Shown here: positions 1 to 8,186 of the stretch, in pieces
How positions within the stretch are numbered: position 1 is the first letter of the stretch
Layout of the letters: each line of letters begins with the position of its first letter
Origin: Pleurotus ostreatus/Saccharomyces cerevisiae fusant
Lineage: Eukaryota > Opisthokonta
Assembly (NCBI GenBank): GCA_024196135.1
Contig: JAMQCK010001254.1
Span: 1-10,380 of the forward strand
Direction: 5' to 3'
DNA: 10,380 nucleotides
The notes under the pieces: generated by a model
Database searches by the model: none
Told to the model about the DNA's origin: nothing
What the model saw: the letters and a program-made list of their open reading frames with translations, nothing else
Made by a program: the position numbers and the translations under genes

Positions 1-255
1 TCCCCCGCCTTTTCATCCCGAAAAGCTCACAATACCGCCTCCCCCGCGTGCCTTGCTCCAAGAGCCTGAATGGTTCTCCACCGACAGCTGACCCCGGCGA
101 ACGGACTTTGCATGGCTCTCCTCCCCCTGTTCTCCCCACAGGCGACGCGAGCGCGCCTAGAGAAGCACAGTGAGGCCCGGTGTTAGCGTCCGTTTGTCCC
201 GCTATATATACCCGGAGGCCCGTGGGGAAGCCCCTCCCCCGCACCTTGCCCCGCG
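1..255 (+). promoter_or_regulatory. Upstream region of the sugar transporter gene
   Basis: No gene is visible here on either strand. The stretch holds the TATA box at 203-210 and five matches to the fungal carbon-repressor core SYGGRG or its complement: CCCCGC at 3-8, 42-47, 237-242 and 249-254, and GTGGGG at 222-227. The last three lie between the TATA box and the ATG. The region is GC-rich, so some matches are expected by chance, and repression by a CreA/Cre1-type regulator is inference only. In the frame of the downstream ATG there is a TAG at 184-186 and no earlier ATG after it, which supports the start chosen at 256. Confidence 0.5.
203..210 (+). promoter_or_regulatory. TATA box of the sugar transporter gene
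   Basis: TATATATA stands 46 nt before the ATG at 256. It is the clearest core promoter element in the window. If transcription starts at the usual 25-35 nt downstream, the 5' leader would be only about 15-25 nt. This fits with the first ATG being used and with the protein beginning almost directly in its first membrane helix. Confidence 0.6.
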
Positions 256-2499
256 ATGCGTCCCTACATCGTCTTCCTTGGGCTGTTTGCTGGCCTTGGT
301 GAGCTCTCAGCTACTCGCCCTCTTGCTCGTATACTGACCTTTGACTAGGCTCATTCCTCTTTGGGTGAGCAATGCACTCGGTCTGAGTGACGAAGACGCT
401 GAACCTTGTCCAGATATGACACGGGTATCATCACCACCAGCATCGCTCATGACAGCTTCAAGGACTGTACGTCTGCTGCGAAGCCTCGTAACTGTACCTG
501 TGATCTCACCCGCCGTGCAGACATGAAGAACCCGAACGATGCGGCCACCGGTGCAATCGTGGCGACTTACATCGCCGGCGAGGCGGTCGGGGCCATCACG
601 CAGTCCGTCATCGGCGACAAGCTTGGGCGCAAGCGCTTCATGCAGCTCATGTGCTTGATCGTGAGTAATCCTCGGTAGCGAGCGGCGCACGAAGCTGAGA
701 GAAGATACAGGTCACTGTAGGGACGGTCATCCAAACGGCGGCGCAGAACTACGGCATGTTCCTCGCCGGGCGTATCCTCACTGGTATCGCGGTGTGCGTC
801 CTCACAAAAACTATACCATTCTCTGGGCCCTGCTAATACGCCTTGCAGCGGCGGCCTCGTCGGCACCGTCCCCATCTTCAACTCCGAGATCAGGTTCGTT
901 CTCCCCCTTCCCTCTCCCCCTTTACTGTTCTTCAACTCACCCCTCACCCCCTCCCCAGCCCTCCCGAATCCCGCGGCCTCGTCGGCGGCCTCTCCGGTTA
1001 TATGATCTGCATCGGCGGCCTCCTCGCCAACTGGATCGGCTACGCCTGCGGCTTCGCCCCCTACGGCGAGTTCCAGTGGCGCTTCCCCCTCGCCCTGCAG
1101 ATCCCCCCGGGCGTCATCCTCTTCATCGGCCTGCAGTTCTTCCTCCCTGATTCGCCCAGATGGCTCATCCGCGTGGGCCGGTATGATGAGGCGCTGGAGG
1201 CGTTCAAGTCGATTCGGGGGTTGCAGACGGTGAGTGGGGTGTTTGTCTCTCTGGGTGTGGTGCGATGGGTGCATGGGTGTGGTGAGGAGTGTGGTGAAGG
1301 ATGGTGGCTGATTTGGAGTACAGGAAGAAGCGGTCATCGAGTTCGAGCAGATGAAGGAGCAGATCTTGTTTGAGAAGCAGCACGAGGTTACGAGCCTGGC
1401 GGAGGCGTGGACGAAGTACAGGAAGCGGGTCCTCATCGCCATCGCGGTGCAGACCATGACCTCCCTCTCCGGCGTCAATGTTATCAGTACGTTTCTTTCC
1501 TCCTTTCCTCTCACTACCCTCCTCCCCCGTCCCACGCCCACTTCTCCCACTTCCCTCGCTCACGCACATCCCACAGACTACTACCAAACCACGCTCTACA
1601 AAAAACTGGGCCAGACCGGCCAGAACGTCCTCCTCCTCTCCGGCGTCTACGGCACCGTCGGCGCGCTCATGAACATCATCTCCATCAACCTCGTCGACCG
1701 GCTCGGCCGCGTCAAGCTCCTCTTCTTCGCCTCCGTGGGCATGTGCATCGACCTCATCTACTCGGCCGTCATGGCGCGGGAGTTCACGGACTCGGACAAC
1801 AAGGTCGGGAAGGGGTTCGCGATTTTGGGGATCTATATGTATACGGCGATTTATTGTGAGTGGGGTTGTTTTCGTTGGGTGATGAGGGAGAGGGATACTG
1901 ATGCAGTCACATAGACACGGGGATCAACAGCACGACGTGGTTGTATGGCGTTGAAATCTTGCCGATCTCGTTGAGGAGTAGAGTGTGCGTGCTCACGCCT
2001 TTTTCCTTTCTATAGCTTTTTTGCTGACATCTTGTGCAGAACCGGCATCGCGTCCACCTCTCACTTCGTCTTCAACATCGCCATCACGGAGGCAGGCCCA
2101 AGTGTACGTCTCTCAGGCTTTTAGTATCGCATTCCAAGCTGACGCCTCGCATTTTTCTTTTCTAGGCCTTTGCTCACATCGGCGAGAATTACTATTGTAA
2201 GTGTCTCTCTATTTGCTCTCCCCAAGCGCTTTGCTGATGTGCACCTACAGACGTCTTCGTCGGTACAACACTCGTCTCCGCCATCGGCGTGTTCCTCTTT
2301 TTCCCCGAGTGCGTTCTCGTTACCCATCTGAATTCAACGCCATGAATCCTGACTCGTTTGCTTCAGAACTAAGGGCAAGACCCTCGAAGCCATCGCGGCC
2401 GACTTTGGTGACAAAGTCGTCGAAGGCGAGGTCGACATCACGCAAGCGGAGCGGGATGTCAAGCTGCTCGAGCAGCGGCTGGAGGAGTATCGGGCGTGA
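256..2499 (+). CDS. MFS sugar transporter (sugar porter family), 14 exons
   Basis: Predicted plasma-membrane, 12-helix sugar importer of the major facilitator superfamily. Exons: 256-298, 349-364, 414-466, 521-660, 711-793, 849-893, 959-1229, 1324-1486, 1577-1855, 1915-1984, 2040-2103, 2166-2196, 2251-2308, 2367-2499, giving 482 aa with all introns GT-AG. Sugar porter signatures appear in order: GYDTG at residues 20-24, DKLGRKR at 70-76, PPESRG at 128-133, PDSPRWL at 190-196, GVNVINYY at 267-274, DRLGR at 312-316 and PETKGKTLE at 438-446. The C-terminal cytosolic tail is short, charged and helix-like. The length is slightly below the usual 500-560 aa because almost nothing precedes helix 1 (MRPYIVFLGLF). 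In helix 7 the QQ pair that binds sugar in GLUT1 and XylE is replaced by T263-S264, while the following Asn (N269) is kept. The substrate is therefore uncertain. The next gene is a ribokinase, which makes a pentose a reasonable guess but no more. Small exons (16 and 31 nt) make automatic gene models here error-prone. Confidence 0.93.
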
Positions 2500-2827
2500 T
2501 AGGGAATTTTTCTGCTTATTCACCGTGTCAATATTCACGCCGTCAGGGCACATTATCTGTAATCTACCTGTATTTTTGGCTCATGCGGCCTTCGTGTTGG
2601 CCATAATGCCTTTGTGTGTCCGTGTGAGGATACATATATTTCCGGCGTCCGGAACGGAGGGCCGGAAGGGCGCGGGGAAAGGCCCGATGGCCGAAGAGCC
2701 GCGGAGATAGCATACGCTCGTGTGAAGGCAGCTCCCGCTGCCTTTGCACGCTGTCCGTTCCAGTCTCCTTCCTTGTCCTCCAACCAGACGCTCTGTACGA
2801 AGACTGCGTGGAAAGCGTCCATACAAA
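2500..2827. other. Intergenic region, transporter 3' end to ribokinase promoter
   Basis: This 328-nt gap holds the transporter 3' UTR and the ribokinase promoter; no gene is seen on either strand. An AT-rich patch, ACATATATT at 2632-2640, could be a weak TATA element for the ribokinase or part of the transporter 3' processing signal. A purine-rich, GGCC/CCGG-rich block follows at about 2641-2705, then the hairpin at 2725-2744, then a CT-rich tract at about 2750-2786 of the kind that precedes transcription starts in fungi. No clear AATAAA is present. Confidence 0.5.
2725..2744. repeat. Perfect inverted repeat (8-bp stem, 4-nt loop) upstream of ribokinase
   Basis: AAGGCAGC (2725-2732) and GCTGCCTT (2737-2744) are exact reverse complements around the loop TCCC. 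As RNA the stem could gain two G-U pairs on the outside. It lies 84 nt before the ribokinase ATG and directly before a CT-rich tract. It may be a dimeric protein-binding site in the promoter or, if transcription starts upstream of it, a hairpin in the 5' leader. The sequence alone does not decide. Confidence 0.55.
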
Positions 2828-3996
2828 ATGCCTCTGTGTGCAATCCGTGGATCCGTCAGTGCGTACAGGGTCCACAATCATCCACTTACTTCGCGCTGAT
2901 TCAAGTTCCCTCCTCGTCAGACTGCGATGAATACTTCAATGGTGCGCGCTACCATTGTCTCAGCCATCCGAACCTCACCCCCACGCAGTGAAGTCCATTG
3001 GCCGTCCTGGCGAGACCATTTCCTCCTTCGGTTACACTAAAGGCATCGGTGGCAAGGGCGCGAACCAAGCGCTTGCGGTCGCACGCGCAGGAGGCGCGGA
3101 GAAGAACGACGTCCACTTCATCGGTGCTGTAGGGTCCGATGGCCAGTGGATCCGGGAGCAGCTCAGCGCGTGGGGCATCAACGTCGATCACCTCGCGAAC
3201 ACGGGGGACGCGCCCCCCACGGGGCGCGCGCTGATCCAGGTCGCGGAGGACGGGGAGAATGCGATATGTGCGCGACAAGTCGCTACTTTTCGTACTATGG
3301 GCTGACCATCATACCCTCATAGTACTCTTCCCCGGCGCGAACTTCGACGAGTCCTACGAGGATAAGACGCCCTCGTCGTCCTACTTGCCCCCCGGAACCA
3401 CACACTTGCTAGTGCAGAACGAGATCACGCTCCGGAGCACCCTCACCGCGCTCTCTGCTGCGAAGGCGAACTCCTCTTCGCCAGTAGTAACCGTCTTCAA
3501 CCCCTCCCCCATTCCTCTCCCCGACCAGCTGAAATCCTTCCCCTGGCACCAAATCGACTGGCTCCTCATCAATCAGGGCGAAGGCCAGGAGCTCTATTCT
3601 ATCCTCCACGGGTCAAAGGAGACCGGGTCTGTTGAGACACTGCTCAAGGACCTCACCGACCTCTCGACTTTGTCGAAGACGAACATTATTTGCACCCTCG
3701 GCGGTGCCGGCCTTGCTGCATGCGTTCTCGAGGCAGGCAAGCGGAGGATAATCCGCCTGCCCGCTGCGAAGATCACGGAGATACGAGATACTACTGGCGC
3801 TGGTGATACGTTCACGGGCTACTTCGTGAGAGGCTTGATGGAGCTGGAGGAGGCGAAGGTGGCGGCGGAGGGAGATGCGTTAGAAAAGGCTTTGAGGCGA
3901 GCTATCCAGGCTGCAGGCATGTGCGTGGAGAAAAAGGGGACGGTCGCCAGTATACCATTGCGCGAGGATGTAGAGAAAAGGCTAGCAACTGCATAA
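2828..3996 (+). CDS. RBK1: Ribokinase (PfkB carbohydrate kinase family), 4 exons
   Basis: Phosphorylates D-ribose with ATP to ribose 5-phosphate, feeding the pentose phosphate pathway and nucleotide synthesis; cytosolic. Exons: 2828-2858, 2921-2941, 2989-3267 and 3323-3996, giving 334 aa, a normal family length. The N-terminal substrate strand reads RGSVNCDEYF (about residues 7-16), with the Asn and Asp expected for ribose contact. PfkB signature 1, GGKGANQ, is at 38-44. NQGE at 194-197 matches the NxxE motif involved in Mg/phosphate binding. PfkB signature 2, DTTGAGDTF, is at 266-274, with the catalytic base expected at D272. The start is set by the first ATG in good frame (ACAAAATGC). Two small 5' exons (31 and 21 nt) restore the otherwise missing N-terminus. 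The intron at 2942-2988 is only 47 nt. The gene lies downstream of a sugar transporter on the same strand, and the next gene begins 145 nt after its stop. Adenosine kinase and fructokinase relatives are less likely because the GGKGANQ and N-terminal motifs fit ribokinase best. Confidence 0.93.
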
Positions 3997-4141
3997 TCTC
4001 ATCATCAAAATACGCGAAAAGGAGGTCTTGAGGTTTGAACTGTGGGTCCACCGCGGATCTTGCCGAATCTCCTCAATTCGATCACGCTGCCTATTTTGGC
4101 AGGCATTGTACTTTTGCTTCCCCCTTCGATCAATCATCACA
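3997..4141 (+). promoter_or_regulatory. Compact intergenic region and TMA16 promoter
   Basis: Only 145 nt separate the ribokinase stop from the TMA16 start, so the ribokinase 3' UTR and the TMA16 promoter must share this space. No TATA box is seen. A short pyrimidine-rich run (about 4110-4130) leads into an A-rich context, ATCACAATGGG, which is a favourable start context for a highly expressed housekeeping gene. Confidence 0.45.
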
Positions 4142-4976
4142 ATGGGCACGACAAAAGCCGCGAAAGCGTCGACCTCGGCGCCCAAGAAGGAGAAGGTCTT
4201 CCACCCCGAGTCGCGGAAGGCGAACCAGATCGCGCGGAAGGCGCTGAGGAAGGGGAAGATGGGCAACCTCGCGGTAAAGAGGAGCAAGAAGCAGAATGTT
4301 ATGCGTGCGTGACGAGATCATATTGCTGGGGGGTGGTCGGCTGACATGAGTGGGTGTTCTGTAGTGGACTTTTACACGTTCTTGTACGAGGCGCTGCCGG
4401 AGGAGGGGGAGCTTACGCTAGAAGAGCTGCACGCAGTGATCAGGAATGTGTGGTTGACGCGGCACGATCAGGAGCTGCAGGAGGAGCAGGCAGCGCGGAG
4501 GAAGGGACGGCCAAAGAGTGCGAAGGAGATCAAGCTGGAGGACCTGAAGTTGCAGGAATCCGAAGGATACAGGACAGGACTGGGTGCGTCTGATCGCCTT
4601 CTCCCTCTCCCCCGATCACTCCCTCTTCATCATGCCCATTTACCGTTTCGCATCTCCCCTCTTCCCTCTTGACCGAAATTTACACCTTACTGCAGAAGTG
4701 ATTGACCTCACGCACCCGATCAATGTCAAGGTGTTCAGGAAGTGGGACCAGAAGGAGGTCGCCTATACGGATCTCTTACGCTTCATACGGATATCTGGCG
4801 CCAGTCCCGAGACCGCGACCGTCTCCAGACCCGGAAAGCATCCCCTGCTGCAACCGGCGCAGCCCCAAGACCCCTCGGCGCAGTCCCAAGACTCATCGGC
4901 GCAGTCCCAAGACTCATCGGCACAGTTACAAGAGCACCCGAGCGCTGAGGCCCATATGGACGTCGACGCAACGTAA
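4142..4976 (+). CDS. TMA16: Translation machinery-associated protein 16 (60S assembly factor), 3 exons
   Basis: Homologue of yeast Tma16, a nuclear factor that associates with pre-60S ribosomal particles. Exons: 4142-4304, 4365-4583 and 4696-4976, giving 220 aa (yeast about 178 aa). The N-terminus is strongly basic (MGTTKAAKASTSAPKK), followed by the family block FHPESRKANQIARKALRKGK. The middle has ALPEEGELTLEELHAVI, then VWLTRHDQELQEEQAARRKG and the GRPKS motif (residues 102-106). The third exon carries the hallmark VIDLTHPINVKVFRKWDQKE and then a tyrosine/leucine helix ending LLRFIRISG. These blocks fit the Tma16 family over nearly its whole length. The extra C-terminal length, about residues 165-220, is low complexity and includes four 7-residue repeats. 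I expect co-regulation with other ribosome-biogenesis genes, but no specific element was recognised in the short promoter. Confidence 0.92.
4857..4940 (+). repeat. Four tandem 21-bp repeats in the TMA16 C-terminus
   Basis: Four in-frame units at 4857-4877, 4878-4898, 4899-4919 and 4920-4940. Units 2 and 3 are identical at nucleotide level; units 1 and 4 are degenerate. They encode AQPQDPS, AQSQDSS, AQSQDSS and AQLQEHP (residues 182-209). The identity of the middle copies points to recent replication slippage, so copy number probably varies between strains. The segment lies outside the conserved Tma16 core and is expected to be disordered. Confidence 0.9.
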
Positions 4977-5521
4977 CGCGTTGGGAGGTTCTGCCGCTGT
5001 TCATCGACGGTAGTTTACGTTTAGGGTTTACGGGGAGGGAAATGTGTGAGTGGGTCCGGCTTCGGCGTCCGTCTCGTTTGCTGACGAGGGAATGGCAGTA
5101 ATCAAGCGAGGGAACATCAGAGAGAACGTCGAGTGGAAGAGGGCATCCTTCTCATACGCATTCTTCCCGACATGCCCGGCGGCTTTACTGCCTCTGTATG
5201 CCGATTGTTTTGGCCGCACTGTCGATGTCTCTCAATGGGCACTGCTCCCGTATGCGCCGCGTCGCGCATTTTTTACCCAAAACAACAGCAGTGGACGCAC
5301 CACCTTGCGCGCGAGGCGGCCGTCGCGTCGCTCTGCAAAGGCACGATCCAGGTCCAATCGTACTCGAAATACGATGGCGTCTGCCTGTCAGTCTTCACGC
5401 CACATGAAGGGAGGAGTGGACGGGCAGCCAGTCGGAAAGTGAGCCGTCTGCACGCCTGCAGTGAATTTCCAAGCCCAACTTCCAGACTTTGGAGTCCGTT
5501 CAATTGAAGGCAGTTCTCCAA

Positions 5522-5548
5522 TTCAAACACGTGCAACGTGTACTTGAA
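5522..5548. repeat. Palindromic element with an E-box core
   Basis: Left arm TTCAAACACGT (5522-5532) and right arm ACGTGT-AC-TTGAA (5536-5548) are reverse complements around a 3-nt centre, with a 2-nt interruption in the right arm. The left half contains CACGTG (5528-5533), the canonical bHLH E-box. A separate perfect palindrome, TTCAATTGAA, lies at 5499-5508, and a looser pair, GACTTTGGA (5485-5493) and TCCAAGTC (5554-5561), flanks both. The layout resembles a cluster of dimeric transcription-factor sites or an extrudable cruciform. The nearest downstream gene is the monooxygenase, about 580 nt away. Confidence 0.5.
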
Positions 5549-5998
5549 GCTTGTCCAAGTCCGACAACTGGTCGTTGATTTTCGGACTGGGCTGATACCC
5601 GACGCTCCGGCGGCAACGATGGAGGTTGGCACGTGTGGTGGCGTCGGCGCGCTTGTTCCCCCGCACTCATGCGTCGGCGCATTCGTCGTCGACGCTCGCG
5701 GCGAGCACAGCGTTTGTATTTCTCGCAGATCCCCTGCAGATCCATGCATGACAGCGCCGCCGCGTCTATTCCCGTGAATACAAAGGATGTGATAAGATCT
5801 GCTGACCCCCGCCGGAACACGAATAGGTCCGCTTAGGAACGGCTAGGCACACCCCGCTCTCGTTGACGACGCGGCAAACAAAGTTCAACTCTGGGCCTGG
5901 ACTCTGCCGTGGACGACGGGGGGCAGGAAATTTTGCCACATTCGGCGCGCCGCCGCGAGACACCGACGGACTGGATCTTCTATTGACGGCGGGCTGAT

Positions 5999-6130
5999 AT
6001 TGGCGAAGATGGCTTTGTCAAATCCCCGCGCTGCGCGACCCCGGTCTGTCGACTTGTTTGCCTCTCGCCACCATCGTCCGCCTACTTCCCCTTTCCTTCT
6101 CTACCGCTTTTCTTGTCTCTTTCGACTTCT
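5999..6130 (+). promoter_or_regulatory. Proximal promoter of the FAD monooxygenase
   Basis: A reverse CCAAT box (ATTGG, 5999-6003) lies about 130 nt before the ATG at 6131. A long CT-rich stretch occupies about 6080-6130, the usual layout around fungal transcription starts. No TATA box is visible in the last 100 nt. Confidence 0.4.
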
Positions 6131-8186
6131 ATGCCTGAGCCTGAGCCGCGCCATTCGCCTGAAGTGCTCGTCGTACGTTGGCAGCTATTTGCGGCACGTG
6201 CATGTATAGCGGCAGCTAATCGAAGAGTAGGTCGGTGCGGGGCCCTCCGGGCTCGTCGCCGCGCTCACTCTCCTGCGCAATGGGGTGCCCGTGCGCATCA
6301 TCGACAAGGCAGACCGCCACAGGATCGGCCAGCGCGGGGCGGGGATCATGGTGTGTGGCGCACAACTGCTTTATGGACGTCTACTGAAAATCCCCCACAG
6401 CCCCGCTCGCTCGAGCTCTTCCACCAGATTGGTGTCGCGGAGGAGATCACTAAGCGCGCGATCACTACGCCCGTCGTAAAGCTCTACGAAATGCCTGAGG
6501 GACGCAAGGCGCTGCAGACATTCGAGATGTCTCCCGTCCTTGAGCCCACCCCATCCTGCCCATATGTCCGTCCCCTCCTCATACTTTTTGCAGATCTACC
6601 TAACCTCGTTTCAGATGAACATCCTTATGCTGGGCCAGGATCATCTTGAGGAAGTCTTGCGGGCATCGCTTGCCGTCTACGGTGTTTACGCCGAGCTCGA
6701 CACCGAATTGGTCGCGATATCGCAGGACAAGGATCGCGCGACCGCGACGATTGTCAAGCACTCTGGCTCTGACAGGGAGAACCGCGAGGTGATCACCTAC
6801 CCCTTCGTCGTCGGCACCGACGGCGCGAGGGGCGTCTGCCGCAAGCTGCTCGGCATGACCTTCCTGGGCGAGACCCGGAACGTCGAAAATCTGATCATCG
6901 GCGACATCATGGTCGACGGCCTTGAGAGCAACGTGAGTAGCTCTACGTGTCGCAGTCGTATCTGACAGAGAACAGTACTGGCATATGTGGGGCGACGCGG
7001 CGACGAACATGGTCAGCCTGCGGCCCACGGAGACGCCGAATTTATTCAACTTCATGCTCGCCGGCAAGGAGGTGAACCACGGCGCGCTGTCAAAAGACGC
7101 AGACGGCCTGCGTTCGGCGTTGATCGCCGGGACGGGAGGCCAGGGTCACCTCACCTTTGGCGATTTCCACTGGGTGTCGCACTATCGGTCGGTGCTTCTC
7201 CGAATCGCTCCGTAGTAGACCCTCATTTTCTCCAGGCCCAATATGCGGATGGTCGACAAGTTCGGCGAAGGCCGGATTTTCTTGGCCGGCGACTCCGCTC
7301 ATGTACATAGTCCCACAGGTGGGCAGGGCCTGAATACAGGTGCGCTACTATGATCTTTCTAATTTGATACAACGGTAGTTTGACGTTGAAACTAGGCATT
7401 CAGGACTCCTTCAACCTTGCCTGGAAAATGGCCTTGGTGTACAAGGGACTCTCTCCTATGTCGCTCCTTGACAGCTATAACGAGGAGCGCCTCCCCGTCA
7501 TCGCAGAAATGCTCAACCAAACCACCACCCTGCTGAATCAGACGTTCCGGTCAAGGAGACCGGAGTCCGCGGCTTGGATCAAAGGTGGCAGCCTTCTCCA
7601 GCTTGGCGTCAACTACCGCTGGAGCTCGATTATCCTCGACGAACAGCAAAAAGACTACGACCTCGAGGACATCGACGAACTCGACGAGTTTGACGAGGAA
7701 GAGGATGCCGAGGAACAACTCGCGGAGCAGCGGCGGCAAGCCGTTGATTCTTATGGGGTTGGCTTCGATGGGCAGCTTCGCGCAGGGGATCGTGCCCCGG
7801 ACGCGCCCGACCTCTCGGATACGCAGTCTTCTGACGAGCACGGCCCGCTGGTCTCGCACACCCTCTTCGACCTTTTCAGCGCTTCCCATCACACCGCCCT
7901 CATCTTCCTCAGCTCACCCGAGCAGTCATATCAGTCCGTCATCAAGGCGCTGCGGCAGCAGCCCAGGGACACCGTGCGGATAGCGGTCATCATCCGGAGC
8001 GGGGCGCTTGCGCCTCACGTCCATGGAGTGCAGTACGTGCTCGAGGACGATCTGGACCACGCGTTCCGAGCGTACACCGTCTCGGGCGGGTGCGATACGG
8101 TCATCGTCCGGCCAGATGGCATGATAGGTGGTATCGTGCGCGGCGCCGAGGGCGTCAGGCGGTACTTCCGCAAAATCTTTGCATGA
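6131..8186 (+). CDS. FAD-dependent aromatic monooxygenase (phenol hydroxylase type), 7 exons
   Basis: Predicted class A flavoprotein hydroxylase that would use NAD(P)H and O2 to hydroxylate an aromatic or polyketide-like substrate. Exons: 6131-6172, 6231-6350, 6401-6565, 6615-6932, 6976-7187, 7236-7339 and 7396-8186, giving 583 aa. Residues 11-21 form the FAD-binding Rossmann start EVLVVGAGPSG. QRGAGIMPRSLELF follows and matches the family. The DG fingerprint GTDGARG is at about 176-182 (D178-G179), and the GD motif, LAGDSAH with D305, continues into VHSPTGGQGLNTG. From about residue 450 the chain matches the C-terminal thioredoxin-like (Phe_hydrox_dim) domain, ending GGIVRGAEGVRRYF. No redox CxxC is seen there, as usual for this family. 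An acidic stretch (16 Asp/Glu in residues 407-431) links the two parts. The donor of the intron at 7188 is GTCGGT, an atypical form, but only this joint restores SHYR-PNMRMV. The substrate cannot be read from sequence. No biosynthetic partner genes lie nearby, so a catabolic or detoxifying role is as likely as secondary metabolism. Confidence 0.93.

Larger units (their letters stand above)
4977..6130. other. 1.15-kb intergenic region without a convincing gene
   Basis: Open frames of 60-160 codons exist on both strands, for example 5050-5442 (+), 5133-5507 (+) and 5273-5749 (-). None shows a recognisable domain or a motif-supported splice extension, and they overlap each other as expected by chance in GC-rich DNA. 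Non-coding marks are a telobox-like TTTAGGGTTTA at 5020-5030 shortly after the TMA16 stop, a cluster of inverted repeats at 5485-5561, a 10-bp direct repeat GCGTCGGCGC at 5641-5650 and 5671-5680, and a GCTCGC-G-GCGAGC hairpin at 5694-5706. The last ~130 nt look like the promoter of the monooxygenase. A lineage-specific gene or non-coding RNA cannot be excluded. Confidence 0.5.

Noticed and set aside
567..1550. Long minus-strand open frame (327 codons) opposite the sugar transporter
   Set aside because: It runs antisense across several well-supported exons and introns, shows no domain, and is explained by the high GC and codon bias of the + strand gene.
5050..5442. 130-codon + strand open frame after TMA16
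   Set aside because: Composition is Arg/Ser-rich and motif-free, and it overlaps equally long frames in other registers. There is no splice or homology support.
5273..5749. 158-codon minus-strand open frame in the intergenic region
   Set aside because: No recognisable motif and no supported start context or introns; kept only as an unassigned possibility.
6540..6614. In-frame ATG extension upstream of the fourth monooxygenase exon
   Set aside because: It is in frame with exon 4 but not with exon 3. Removing the 49-nt intron 6566-6614 joins PSCPY to MNILMLGQD and restores the family alignment, so the ATG is coincidental.
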